The position numbers were made by a program, and so were the translations under genes. From Streptomyces sp. ICBB 8177 (GTDB lineage Bacteria > Actinomycetota > Actinomycetes > Streptomycetales > Streptomycetaceae), in assembly GCF_003144095.1 (NCBI RefSeq), contig NZ_NSKH01000023.1:841611-905610 (forward strand): a stretch of 64,000 nucleotides of DNA, in the 5' to 3' direction. Under the pieces are notes generated by a model that had not been told where the DNA came from, did no database searches, and saw nothing but the letters and a program-made list of their open reading frames with translations. Shown here piece by piece: positions 33,579 through 42,534 of this stretch; the stretch's first letter is position 1; each line of letters opens with the position of its first letter.

Positions 33579-34196
33579 GTGAGCAGCCCCGTACCCGTGA
33601 CGCACCACGGCCACACCCGCAGGAAGCGGCTGGCCCTGGTCCTGCTGCTGGTGCTGCCGGCCGCCGCCGTGCTGATGGTGGGTGTGGGCGCGGGAGCGGT
33701 GCCGGTCTCGCTGGCGATATCGGCCCGCTCGCCCGCGCTGTCCGGCCAGACCTTCCAGGTCGCCGCCGACCGCCTCCAGGGCACCGGCTTCACCCAGTCC
33801 ACCGGGGACGACTCCACCGCCCGCGGAGGCTTCCCCGAGGCCGTCTCCGGGATCAGGTCGGCGGACCTGTACGACCTGTGCCAGTCCGTCGTCAGCAAGG
33901 TGCCCGGCTTCGGCGCGGTCACCGTACGCATCACCGCTGGCGGCGGCGGACACCCCGCACACGCCGACAACCTGGTGGTCCGCAGCGACGACCTGTCCGG
34001 CGACGCCACCTTCCGCGACGTCACCATGGGCGTGGACGCGGGCACCTTCGGCGGCGCGGCCGGCAGTGTCGGCCAGCAGGCTGACGCGGTGACCATCGAC
34101 CACCTGCGTCAGACCACCCGGGCGGTGAGCGCGGCCACCTTCCGCCTCAACGGACTGCACCTGAGCGTCCGAGCGCACGCCGCCCCCTGTTTCTAG
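33579..34196 (+). CDS. DUF6230 family membrane-anchored/secreted protein, copy 1
   Basis: This 205-residue protein has a basic start followed by a long hydrophobic helix (LALVLLLVLPAAAVLMVGVG), then a beta-rich exported domain beginning VPVSLAISARSPALSGQTFQ. Two cysteines remain: DLYDLCQSVV and the terminal APCF. The family has been annotated as cholesterol esterase without evidence. It is paralogous to the next gene throughout. The GTG at 33579 is the likely start. Confidence 0.85.
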   Translation: MSSPVPVTHHGHTRRKRLALVLLLVLPAAAVLMVGVGAGAVPVSLAISARSPALSGQTFQVAADRLQGTGFTQSTGDDSTARGGFPEAVSGIRSADLYDLCQSVVSKVPGFGAVTVRITAGGGGHPAHADNLVVRSDDLSGDATFRDVTMGVDAGTFGGAAGSVGQQADAVTIDHLRQTTRAVSAATFRLNGLHLSVRAHAAPCF

Positions 34197-34305
34197 CCGT
34201 CGGCCGCCGCAACGACCCCCGGACGGGGGCGCGCCGGGCGTACGCCGATCGGGTGGTCGCCCGCCGGGCCCGACACCGGGCGGTCGGTACCGCGTTTGAG
34301 AAGAC

Positions 34306-34983
34306 GTGCACCCCGACGACACCCTGCCCCCGGCCGCGCGGACCGCGCCTCCCGCCGTCCCGGCCGCCGCGGCGACGGGCCGGACCCGGTGGGGGCGGCT
34401 GGCGCTGGTGATGGTGCCGGTGCTGGCGGTCTCCGCGGCCCTGCTCGCCGCCACCGCGGAGGGAGCGCTCGCCGCGTCCTTCGGCGTCTCCGCCAACTCC
34501 TTCACGGTTTCCGGCCGCAGCTTCCAGATCAGCGCCGACACCCTCGCCGGCACGGACTTCGTGCAGTACGGCGTGGTGGACCAGGGCCGCTCCGGCTCCT
34601 ACCCGGAGGCGCTGTCCGGCATCAACTCCGCCGATCTGTACGACCTGTGCCAGTCCGTCGTCCAGGACCTGCCGTTCGTCGGCCCGGTCACGCTGCGGCT
34701 GACCTCCGGGACCGCCGGCCCGCCCGCGCACGCCGACCGGCTGGTGGTGGACGCTCACGACCTGCGCGGCGACGCGGTCTTCCACCACATCGACATCGGC
34801 CAGGACGCCTCGACGGTCTCCGGCGTGCCCGGCGTTCAGGGATCGCCCGGCGGGTTCGGAGAGCAGGCCGCCACCATCCGCATCGACCACCTGCGCCAGC
34901 AGACCCGTTCGGTGAGCGCCGCCACCTTCCGGCTGCCCGGGCTGCACCTGTCCGTGACGTCGGGCGACCGTTCGTGCTTCTGA
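34306..34983 (+). CDS. DUF6230 family protein, copy 2
   Basis: This 225-residue paralogue of the preceding gene has an N-terminal cytoplasmic segment, one hydrophobic helix (LALVMVPVLAVSAALLAATA), then ASFGVSANSFTVSGRSFQIS. It shares ADLYDLCQSVV, the IDHLRQ(Q)TR motif, SAATFRL and a terminal SCF. The start is GTG at 34306. It overlaps the DUF6114 gene by ten bases, which fits the common DUF6230-DUF6114 pairing; the two probably form a cell-surface complex of unknown purpose. Confidence 0.87.
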   Translation: MHPDDTLPPAARTAPPAVPAAAATGRTRWGRLALVMVPVLAVSAALLAATAEGALAASFGVSANSFTVSGRSFQISADTLAGTDFVQYGVVDQGRSGSYPEALSGINSADLYDLCQSVVQDLPFVGPVTLRLTSGTAGPPAHADRLVVDAHDLRGDAVFHHIDIGQDASTVSGVPGVQGSPGGFGEQAATIRIDHLRQQTRSVSAATFRLPGLHLSVTSGDRSCF

Positions 34984-36863
34984 GCGCCACCACCGGGAGG
35001 CGGGCCGGCTTCCGCGACTGGCGGCGCGGCAGGCCGTTCTGGGCCGGGGTGTGGACGCTGCTGGCCGGGGTGGAGATCCTCTCCATCCCGCTGGCGCCAC
35101 TGGCGTTGATGATCCACGAGGGCATCGCCGGGGTCTCCGGCATGCTCATGGGCGTCTTCCTCGTCGTACTCGCCCTCACCCTCTGGCTCGCCCCGCATTA
35201 CCGGGTCTTCGCGGGCATCGCCACCCTGGTCTTCGCCGTCGCCTCCCTCGTCCTGTCCAACTTCGGGGGCTTCCTCGTCGGATTCCTGCTGGGCGCGCTC
35301 GGCGGCGCGATGGCGGTCAGCTGGACCCCGGACGCACCTGTGCCGCGCCCGCGACCGGTGCGCCAACCCGGGCTCAACTGGCCGCACGACGGGGACGACC
35401 GAGACGACGGGACGGGCGGCGGACCGGGCCCCGGGCCGAACCCCGGCCCCGGGGGCGGCGGTCCGGGTCCTGCTCCGGGCCCCACCTCCGGCCCCGGCCA
35501 CGGCCCGACCGGCAAGCTGTTCAAGGCGATCGGTGTGCTGCCCGCCGGGGGAGCGCTGCTCGCCGGCGGAGTGCACCCGCTGCATCCGGCGCAGCACGCC
35601 GCCGCCCCGGCCGCGCCCCCGGACGGCGGCGGTGCCCACGACGCGGGCGGCGGGCTCACCGTCTGCTCGCTGCTCGACGCCCTCCTGGCCGCCGCCGGCC
35701 CCACCGTGCACATCGCGGGTGACGGCGGCCCCGTCACGTCCGCCACCCACGCCGGCGACCCCTCCGGATCCCAGGACTCGCAAGGCATCCACCTCGGCCT
35801 CGACGGCCCCCTCGGCCTGCACGCCTCCGTCCACGCCACCCTGCCCGGCCGGCGCACGCCGGGTCCGCCCGCGCCGGAGCCGCCCCGCAGCGGCGGCCTG
35901 CTCGGCGCCGTCACCGGGCTGCTCGGGCTCAATCCAGCGGAGCACGAGGGCGGTTCGGCTCCCCACGCCGCGCGCGGCCCCACGGAGCACGTGCCCGGCG
36001 GGCCCAGCCCCGCGACACCGGCGCCGAAATCCCGCTCGGCGCCCGGCGCTTCGGCCTCCGCGTCCCCGCGGCCCCCGGCGACCGCCGGGAAGCCCGGCGT
36101 GGGAACCGGGAACTCCGTCTCGCCGTCGTTGCTGCGGCTGGTGCTGCCCCGGCTGCCCGCCGACCACGGCATGGACGGCGTGCTGGCCGGGCTGCCGCTC
36201 CAACTGCGTCCGGGCGAGGCCGATCCGCACTCCCCGTGGTGCCTGGACTCGGTCTCGCTCGCGCTGTCACCGGGTGCCGCCCGCTACGGCGACGTGCGCG
36301 CCGCCGCCCAGCCGTTCCGGGTCCGCACACCCCTGCTGGCGCTGACGGGACTCACCTACCACGGCATCACCGAGGTGCCCACCGCGTCCGGGCCGCAGCG
36401 CGTGCTGGCGTTCACCGCCTACCGGGTGGACATCGCGAGCCTGCGACAGACCGCCGCACTGCTCGCGCCGGGGTGCGGGCCGGGGCCGGGCGGGTTCCCG
36501 TACTTCCATGGGCTGCCCGGACTGCGGCTGCCGCTGCTGGACATGGGGATTCCCGGCATCGGGCTGACCGATCCGGACGCGCCGCGGCCGTGGGCGGCCT
36601 GCCAGGGGCAGTCGGAGACCGACGGCGACCCGGACGGCACCACGACTGCGACCGGCGCACCGGTGGTGCTGCTGACCCGGGTGCTCAGCGGTGACCTGCT
36701 CGGGCTGCTGCCGGTCACGTTCACCCCCGACATGCCGCCGCCGCTGCCGCCCGGGCTGACCGTGCCGATCCCGCTGTTCTTCACCGACGTCACGACGTAC
36801 GACCAGTACCTGGGCGCCGACGACCTGACGGTCCCGGGCCTGCACCAGACCGCCGTCGGGTAG
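34974..36863 (+). CDS. DUF6114 membrane protein with very long extracytoplasmic extension
   Basis: This 629-residue protein has residues 1-120 as the DUF6114 core, with four or so membrane helices (GVWTLLAGVEILSIPLAPLA, ALTLWLAPHYRVFAGIATLV, FLVGFLLGALGGAMAVSW). A Gly/Pro/Asp-rich linker follows. A large region, about 200-629, is rich in Gly/Pro and contains a segment with ALTGLTYHGITEVPTASGPQ that resembles the beta domain of these cell-surface families. DUF6114 proteins are usually only a few hundred residues. The start is inferred: a GTG inside the end of the DUF6230 gene. Confidence 0.8.
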   Translation: MLLSATTGRRAGFRDWRRGRPFWAGVWTLLAGVEILSIPLAPLALMIHEGIAGVSGMLMGVFLVVLALTLWLAPHYRVFAGIATLVFAVASLVLSNFGGFLVGFLLGALGGAMAVSWTPDAPVPRPRPVRQPGLNWPHDGDDRDDGTGGGPGPGPNPGPGGGGPGPAPGPTSGPGHGPTGKLFKAIGVLPAGGALLAGGVHPLHPAQHAAAPAAPPDGGGAHDAGGGLTVCSLLDALLAAAGPTVHIAGDGGPVTSATHAGDPSGSQDSQGIHLGLDGPLGLHASVHATLPGRRTPGPPAPEPPRSGGLLGAVTGLLGLNPAEHEGGSAPHAARGPTEHVPGGPSPATPAPKSRSAPGASASASPRPPATAGKPGVGTGNSVSPSLLRLVLPRLPADHGMDGVLAGLPLQLRPGEADPHSPWCLDSVSLALSPGAARYGDVRAAAQPFRVRTPLLALTGLTYHGITEVPTASGPQRVLAFTAYRVDIASLRQTAALLAPGCGPGPGGFPYFHGLPGLRLPLLDMGIPGIGLTDPDAPRPWAACQGQSETDGDPDGTTTATGAPVVLLTRVLSGDLLGLLPVTFTPDMPPPLPPGLTVPIPLFFTDVTTYDQYLGADDLTVPGLHQTAVG

Positions 36864-36909
36864 CGCGTCGCGGGCCCGGCTCCCCGGGACAGACCGGGTG
36901 AACGAAGAA

Positions 36910-36945
36910 CCTGCCCGGTGCGACGGGGGATGCACACCGGGCAGG
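36910..36945 (+). terminator. Intrinsic terminator after the DUF6114 gene
   Basis: CCTGCCCGGTG (36910-36920) pairs perfectly with CACCGGGCAGG (36935-36945). TTTTT follows at 36956-36960. It lies 47 bp past the DUF6114 stop and 50 bp before the end of the convergent P450 gene. Confidence 0.8.
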
Positions 36946-36995
36946 CTCAAGGATCTTTTTACCGCATCGGGCACGGGTTACGCATCAAAAACCGC

Positions 36996-38231
36996 TCAGT
37001 TCCGGCCTTCCCAGCGAACGGGGAGCGAGATCAGGCCACGGGCCCGGATCGTCGGCCGCCACCGCAACTCGGAGCGAGGTACCGACAGTTCCAGCACCGG
37101 GAACCTGGCCAGCAGTTCCCGCAGCGCCACCTCGGTCTCCATCCTGGCCAGCGCCGCCCCCAGGCAGTAGTGGACGCCGTGCCCGAGGCCCAGGTGCCCG
37201 CCGCGGTCGCGCCCGAAGTCGAGGCGGTCCGGGTCGCGGAAGCGCTCCGGGTCGCGGTTGGCGGATCCCACCGCCAGCAGCACCGTCTCGCCCGCGGGGA
37301 CGGTCACGCCGCCCACCTCGACGTCGGTCACCGGGAAGCGGCGGATCGCCAGCGGACCGGGACCGTCGAAACGCGCGAACTCGTCCGCCGCACCGGCCAG
37401 CCGCTCCGGGTGCTCGCGCAGTTCGCGCAGTCGTTCCGGATCGTCCAGCAGGGCGAGCACCGCGTTGGCGATCAGGTGCACGGTGTTCTCGTAGCCCGCG
37501 AAGAGGATGAGGAACGCCAGCGACGTCAACTCGTCCTCCGACAAGCGGTCCCCGCCCCCCTCGGACTCGTCGTCGCGCACCGCGATCAGGTCGGAGAGCA
37601 GGTCGTCACCGGGCCGATCCCGCTTGCTCGCGATGAGTTCGGCGTAGAAGCGCATCATGCTGCCGACCGCCTCTCGCGTCGCCTCCGGGCGTGCCGGATC
37701 AGGCGTGATCAGGCGGTCGGTCCAAGCCCTGAAGTCCACCCGCGCCTGCGGTGGGACGCCCAGCAGGTCGCAGATCACCGCGATGGGCAGCGGCCCCGCG
37801 TACGTGGCCAGCAGGTCGGCTCCGCCGTCCGGGGCGACGGCGTCCAGCAGTTCACCGGCGAGCCGCGTCACCGGCTCGCGCAGCCGCTCCACCCGGCCCG
37901 GAGTGAACGCCTTCGCCACCAGGCGGCGCACCCGGGTGTGGTCCGGCGGGTCCATGTTGAGCAGGTTGGCGTCCAGGGCGGCAGGCAGCCGCAGGCCGTC
38001 GTAGTTCCCCGGCAGCGCGTTCCGCTTGTCCAGCGAGAAGCGGGGGTCGGCCAGCGCCCGCCGCACGTCCTCGTACCTGACGACCAGCCAGGCGGGCCTG
38101 CCGTCAGGACCCGTGACCCGGTGCACGGGCCCGGCCTCGCGCAGCCCGGCGTAGACGGAATGGGGATCGGCGATCAGCGCCTCGGTGTCCACGGTGGTGA
38201 CCGGACACCGGGGCGGGGTGGAGTTCCGCAT
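36996..38231 (-). CDS. Cytochrome P450 (CYP107-like)
   Basis: This 411-residue standard bacterial P450 has I-helix LFAGYENT (about 243-250), K-helix EFAR (284-287, giving a normal ExxR) and heme loop LGHGVHYCLG with Cys356, where the usual leading Phe is Leu. It hydroxylates a small molecule using ferredoxin; none is encoded nearby. The ATG at 38231 has GGGAG close upstream. It follows the second EspR-type module on the same strand, separated by a hairpin. Confidence 0.93.
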   Translation of the reverse strand: MRNSTPPRCPVTTVDTEALIADPHSVYAGLREAGPVHRVTGPDGRPAWLVVRYEDVRRALADPRFSLDKRNALPGNYDGLRLPAALDANLLNMDPPDHTRVRRLVAKAFTPGRVERLREPVTRLAGELLDAVAPDGGADLLATYAGPLPIAVICDLLGVPPQARVDFRAWTDRLITPDPARPEATREAVGSMMRFYAELIASKRDRPGDDLLSDLIAVRDDESEGGGDRLSEDELTSLAFLILFAGYENTVHLIANAVLALLDDPERLRELREHPERLAGAADEFARFDGPGPLAIRRFPVTDVEVGGVTVPAGETVLLAVGSANRDPERFRDPDRLDFGRDRGGHLGLGHGVHYCLGAALARMETEVALRELLARFPVLELSVPRSELRWRPTIRARGLISLPVRWEGRN

Positions 38232-38471
38232 GGCTCCCGACTCTAGACGCAGCCGGCCCGGCCCCCGGCCGCGTGAACGGCACACGGCCGGTGCCGATGC
38301 CTTCACCGCCACAACTGGCTGGAAACGGACGTCACCTGGCGTCGCCGCGCGAAGCGACCCGGCGAACGGTTCCGTACCGGGCGGTCGCGCACGGCGTGGT
38401 CACGCGGCACGGCGGCCGCGTGCGGCGCGGTCGCAGCACACCGGTCGCGTGCCGCGCGGTCGCGCCGGTCG
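38232..38471. other. GC-rich repetitive spacer
   Basis: This is 240 bp with no gene. Short degenerate repeats of GCGGTCGC/CGGTCGCG occur around 38370-38470. The P450 promoter should be here, but no hexamers are recognisable. Confidence 0.35.
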
Positions 38472-38520
38472 CACAGGGCGCGGCCCCCGGGGCCGGGTGC
38501 TCCCCGGGGCCGCCCCTGTG
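38472..38520 (-). terminator. Long hairpin terminator after module 2
   Basis: Outer arms CACAGGG/CCCTGTG (38472-38478 and 38514-38520) continue into a GC-rich inner stem (38480-38492 with 38502-38513, one bulge). It lies 54 bp beyond the membrane-protein stop. Confidence 0.6.
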
Positions 38521-38574
38521 GTGCAGGTGGCCCTGACCCCCGTCCGGGGCCACCCGGATCTCGGCCGCGCGCCG

Positions 38575-39795
38575 TCAGCCTCCCGCGGCAGCACTGCGGT
38601 CCCGCAGGGCCGCGAGCGCGTCGTCCACCAGCGGCAGCCGGTAGACGTCGGCGACGCGCGCCAAATGCTCGTGCTCCTCGGCCAGTTCACCGCTCACCGT
38701 GACCACGAGGGTTTCCGCGGGCGGGCTCGGCACCTGGCCCGCCGCCTGGTTGCACAGGCCCCGGCGCAGCGCGACGGCCTCGGCGAAGGCGTCCAGCCTC
38801 CGGTCCGCCAGGCCCGCGGCGGCGCCCAGTTCCCTCGCGGTGTCGAGCGCGTCGGCCTCCACGTAGCGGCGTATCGCCCGCTGCACGTCGCGGATCTCCG
38901 CCATCTGCCGGTTGGCCCGCCACTCCAGGTCGGCCAGCGGCCACCACCGCGACCAGCCCGGCTCGTCCATCGTGACCTCCGGCGCCTGAGCGGCCACCGC
39001 CCGCCACAACGGCCGCAGCCGCCGCAGCCTGCGCCACGCGGACGCCCGGGGACCGGCGGCCGGCATCGCGAAACCGACCAGGACCAGCAGCGCGGCCACC
39101 GAAGCGCTCAGCGGGGCCACCCCGTTGGACAGCCACCGCTGGTCCGCCCCGGCCCAGGAGCAGAAGAAGCCGACGACCTTGCACAGGCAGTAGAACATCC
39201 CGCCCCAGCAGCCCACCGCCAGCACCCGCAGGCCGCGCGCCAGCCAGGTGCGCCCCAGCCGGGCCGCGTACCGCGGGCACAGCACGCCCAACGCGCCCGC
39301 GGCGGAGCCGAAGACCGCCAGGTACAGCACCAGGAACGCGACCACGCCCGGCGCGTGGGCGTACGCGGTGCTGAAGTCCCGCGGATGCTCGACCGCGTCG
39401 GGGCGGCCGACCGCGAAGCACACGATCGCGACCGTCCACACGGCGGCGACCACCGCGACCGCGACCCGGGCCCGCCGGGCCGCGCGGATCCGCGCCGCCT
39501 CGCTGTGGCGGCCGTGCCAGCGCAGCAGCAGCACCAGCGCCCCGGTGGCGAACACCACCACGGAGGAGTACAGGAAGGCCATGGCGAGGTTCGCCACACC
39601 CGTCAGCCGGTCGAACCAGCGGTAGATGCTGGGCGCGGAGAACAGGAAGACGGTCGCGATGGCCGCCGTCATCACGCAGGTCAGGCCCAGGTCGGTGTTG
39701 CCCCGGTCGCGCAGCCAGGCACGGCACTTGTAGCCGGTGATAGTCCAGGCGGCCAGGGCGAAGCACAGGTAGACGACGTCAAACACCCGGCTCAC
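38575..39795 (-). CDS. MAB_1171c family (DUF6545) polytopic membrane protein, module 2
   Basis: This 406-residue protein has about seven membrane helices (1-245), then a soluble domain (LRRLRPLWRAVAAQAPEV, WRANRQMAEIRDVQRAIRRY). The corresponding positions in the paralogue at 22210-23409 read YRRLRPLWDTAV and RRLADICDAERAL. The GTG start overlaps the HExxH gene by 17 bases. Function is not established; it is annotated as a putative transporter but is equally compatible with a membrane receptor for the upstream protease/regulator pair. Confidence 0.8.
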   Translation of the reverse strand: MSRVFDVVYLCFALAAWTITGYKCRAWLRDRGNTDLGLTCVMTAAIATVFLFSAPSIYRWFDRLTGVANLAMAFLYSSVVVFATGALVLLLRWHGRHSEAARIRAARRARVAVAVVAAVWTVAIVCFAVGRPDAVEHPRDFSTAYAHAPGVVAFLVLYLAVFGSAAGALGVLCPRYAARLGRTWLARGLRVLAVGCWGGMFYCLCKVVGFFCSWAGADQRWLSNGVAPLSASVAALLVLVGFAMPAAGPRASAWRRLRRLRPLWRAVAAQAPEVTMDEPGWSRWWPLADLEWRANRQMAEIRDVQRAIRRYVEADALDTARELGAAAGLADRRLDAFAEAVALRRGLCNQAAGQVPSPPAETLVVTVSGELAEEHEHLARVADVYRLPLVDDALAALRDRSAAAGG

Positions 39796-40450
39796 CGCCC
39801 GGCCCCGGCTCCTCGCGCCGCTGCCGCTCGCTCTGCACGTGGCGCAGGGCGGGCCCGAGGGACTCGGCGAGTTGCGCTGCCGGGCCGTCCAGCGGCAGAC
39901 CGCGGTCGGTGGTGGACGGCACGACGCGCTCCATCAGCAGCGTGCCCAGCACCTCGGTCTCGCGCTCGGCGAGGTTGTCGTAGCAGTTGTGCCGGGCGAA
40001 GCCCATGGCCAGGCCCATCCGCCTGATCGCGGTGGCCACGTCCACCGACGGCGTCCAGACCTTCAGCGCCTCCTCGGTGACGCTGGGCTCCTGGTCGTGG
40101 CCGAGCAGCAGGTGGCCGATCTCGTGCAGCACGATGTGCGTCTGGTGCCAGGGCGAGGTGCCGCGTTCGTAGAACACCCAGAACGCGTCCTCGGTGGTCG
40201 CGGTCATGCCGGAGACCACACCGTCCAGGCCCATCGGCACCAGGTGGATGGGGCGGCCGACGCGGCGGGCCACCACGTCGCACAGCTCGCGCAGCCCGGT
40301 CGCGGCCGGGACTCCCAACTCGTCGACGAGCCGCTTGCAGCGACGACGCATCACACCGACGCGCATGACCGTACCGTCCTCGTCCGACGTCCGTTGCCAG
40401 GTGTGGAAGAGCTGTTCGCGCTCGTCGACGTCCGCCGCCCCGGCGCTCAT
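39779..40450 (-). CDS. ImmA/IrrE-type HExxH metalloprotease-like protein, module 2
   Basis: This 223-residue protein has motif HIVLHEIGHLLLGHD (HEIGH 109-113), a better zinc-protease match than the module-1 copy. An N-terminal region (CKRLVDELGVPAATGLRELC, ARRVGRPIHL) aligns with that copy. The ATG overlaps the regulator stop by four bases, so regulator, protease and membrane protein are one coupled operon. By analogy with ImmA/ImmR it may cleave the EspR-like protein; that is inference. Confidence 0.83.
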   Translation of the reverse strand: MSAGAADVDEREQLFHTWQRTSDEDGTVMRVGVMRRRCKRLVDELGVPAATGLRELCDVVARRVGRPIHLVPMGLDGVVSGMTATTEDAFWVFYERGTSPWHQTHIVLHEIGHLLLGHDQEPSVTEEALKVWTPSVDVATAIRRMGLAMGFARHNCYDNLAERETEVLGTLLMERVVPSTTDRGLPLDGPAAQLAESLGPALRHVQSERQRREEPGPGGEPGV

Positions 40451-40959
40451 CGGGCGCCCTCGCCGGGGACGTCGCCGGGGGCTGGGGGCCCGCCGTCGCG
40501 CGGGTCGGCCGGAAGGTTCATCTGGGCGCGGAACTGGGCGATGATCGTGCCCAGGCTGTCCTGCACCTCCGGCGGCAGCCCCACCGAGCGCAACGCGATC
40601 GCCCGGACCCGCTGGTCGCGCATGGCCACGAGGAAGCGGACCTCCTCCTCGACCCGCTCCGCCTGCGACGGCGACAGGTCGCCCAGTAGGTAACCGACCG
40701 GCACGGCGAAGAACTTCGCCAGCGCCCGCAGCACGTCGGGACTGGGGTTGGCACGCCGTCCGTTGCGCAGCATCGAAAGGTACTGCTCGGTCAGCCGCAC
40801 CCCGCCGTACTCCTCGGCGCCCTGGCTGATCTCGGCCGCCACGTGCGCGTTGGTGTACGGGGCGCCGGGCGGATGCATGTGCGTGAACAGGTAGTTGAGG
40901 CGGGTGGCGAGCGTGCCGCCGTCCGCGCCCCGAGGTGTTCTGTCCTCGGTCGCCGCCAT
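40447..40959 (-). CDS. EspR-like helix-turn-helix regulator, module 2
   Basis: This 170-residue protein aligns along its length with mycobacterial EspR-type regulators: LNYLFTHMHPPGAPYTNAHV, an extended helix-turn-helix with YLSMLRNGRRANPSPDVLRA, the FFAVPVGYLLGD edge and the dimerisation part VRFLVAMRDQRVRAIALRSV. EspR is a nucleoid-associated DNA-binding protein that shapes promoters at long range. One unit is present here, versus three in the module-1 paralogue. The ATG at 40959 is chosen with GAGGGG upstream. Confidence 0.85.
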   Translation of the reverse strand: MAATEDRTPRGADGGTLATRLNYLFTHMHPPGAPYTNAHVAAEISQGAEEYGGVRLTEQYLSMLRNGRRANPSPDVLRALAKFFAVPVGYLLGDLSPSQAERVEEEVRFLVAMRDQRVRAIALRSVGLPPEVQDSLGTIIAQFRAQMNLPADPRDGGPPAPGDVPGEGAR

Positions 40960-41213
40960 GCCGCACCACCCCTCGCCGTCCCGGGCCGTCCCGCGCGTGG
41001 TGGCACCGTCGCCGCCGTGCGCCAACGGGCGTGTTCTCACGGTCAGTTAAGACGCGTCACACCCTGGTGAGCATCCTGCCACGGAGGCACGGCGGCGCAC
41101 TAGGCCGGTTTCGGTACGTCTCCACTCGCCGTACTTAACCGGCGGTTGATACGGCCCCGGCCTGCGGGGACGCGTCAGGGCGGCCCCCGGCCGGGACGGC
41201 CGGCGTGCGGCCG

Positions 41214-42326
41214 TCAGTGCGGGTGCGGGCCCTCGCGGTGCACCGGGCCGTGGGTGTCGGCACAGTGCCCGGTGTGCTCGGCGTCAGCCGCGGTCTGCGG
41301 GTTCGGCGCCACCGCGAGCAACTGCTCGGGCGCGTGGTCGACCTGGAGGGTGGTGTGGGTGATGCCGTGGTCCTCGCGCAGCATCTCCACCATCTCCCGC
41401 TGCACCGTGTGGCAGTCGCCGGCCGGCTCGACCAGGACGTGCGCGGAAAGGGCCGGCTGGCCGGAAGTGATCTGCCAGACGTGCAGATCGTGCACCTCCA
41501 CCACCTCGGGCCGGGAGACCAGCAGGTCACCGAGCGCGTCGGGATCGACCCCGGCGGGCGCCGCCTCCAGGAAGATCCGGCCCGACTCGCGCACCAGACC
41601 GGTGCCCGCCCGCAGCATCAGCGCCACCACGACCAGCGAGGCGATCGCGTCCGCCCGGGAGAAGCCGGTGGTCAGCACCACGAGTCCGGCGATCGCGGTG
41701 GCGATGAAGCCGAACAGGTCGGTCAGGATGTGCTGGTAGGCGCCCTCGACGTTGAGCGAGGTGCGGTTGGCCCGGGAGATGCACCACGCGGCCAGCACGT
41801 TGACGGCCACCCCGACCAGCGCGGTGGCCAGCACCAGGCCACCGGTCACCGCGGGCGGCGCGATCAGCCTGCGCACCGCCTCGTACGCCAGCCACACCGA
41901 CAGCAGCAGCAATGTGATGCCGTTGGCCTGGGCGGAGAGGATCTCGGCCCGCTTGAGTCCGTAGGTGAAGGTGCCCCGGGCCGGACGCGCCGCCAGCCGC
42001 ATCGCGATCAGCGCCAGCACGATGGAGGCCGCGTCGGTCAGCATGTGGGCCGCGTCCGAGATCAGGGCCAGCGAGTGGGCGATCACGCCGACGACCACCT
42101 CGACGGCCATGAACGCCGCGATCAGTGCCAGCGCCATGGTCAGCCAGCGGCGGTCGGCGTCGGCGGCGACACCGTGCGAGTGCCCGTGCCCGCCGTGGTC
42201 ATGACCGCCATGCCCGTGCCCGTCGTGCCCGTGCCGGTCGTGATCGTTCCCGGCGCCCGCCCCGGAGGCCGGAACGGCACCGTGGTCGTGGTCGTGGCTC
42301 CGGTCCTGCCGCGGTCCGCTGCTCAT
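41214..42326 (-). CDS. Cation diffusion facilitator (CDF) family metal exporter
   Basis: This 370-residue protein has a His/Asp/Gly-rich cytoplasmic start (DHDHG and HGHGGHDHGGHGHSHG repeats) and six membrane helices. The HxxxD metal sites are HMLTD (helix 2) and HILTD (helix 5). A C-terminal cytoplasmic ferredoxin-like domain (EVHDLHVWQITSGQPALSAH) follows. It exchanges zinc or a similar divalent ion for protons at the membrane. The ATG at 42326 is chosen, with AAGGG upstream. Confidence 0.95.
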   Translation of the reverse strand: MSSGPRQDRSHDHDHGAVPASGAGAGNDHDRHGHDGHGHGGHDHGGHGHSHGVAADADRRWLTMALALIAAFMAVEVVVGVIAHSLALISDAAHMLTDAASIVLALIAMRLAARPARGTFTYGLKRAEILSAQANGITLLLLSVWLAYEAVRRLIAPPAVTGGLVLATALVGVAVNVLAAWCISRANRTSLNVEGAYQHILTDLFGFIATAIAGLVVLTTGFSRADAIASLVVVALMLRAGTGLVRESGRIFLEAAPAGVDPDALGDLLVSRPEVVEVHDLHVWQITSGQPALSAHVLVEPAGDCHTVQREMVEMLREDHGITHTTLQVDHAPEQLLAVAPNPQTAADAEHTGHCADTHGPVHREGPHPH

Positions 42327-42534
42327 CGCCAAGCCCTTCGCCCCGTCGTCGTCCGTTGGCCGGCCGCGACGCGTTTCGTCACGTCCGGCCCCCAGCAGTG
42401 AACCGCGAAACGGCGAAAGATCCAAAGACTGCACTGGGAACGGTTATCGGCGCCGGTAAGGTGGCTCTGACCTGCGGTTTCGGCGCGAGTGGCGCGTCGG
42501 TGAGATCATCGGATGTACGGCCCGCAGTCCTGGC

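Noticed and set aside
34296-34973. N-terminal extension of the DUF6114 frame antiphase to the second DUF6230 gene
   Set aside because: The DUF6230 gene in the other frame is clearly coding; the extension is Arg/Gly-rich shadow sequence.
38370-38470. Possible CRISPR-like or tandem repeat array
   Set aside because: The GCGGTCGC-type repeats are short, degenerate and irregularly spaced, with no spacers of constant length and no cas genes.
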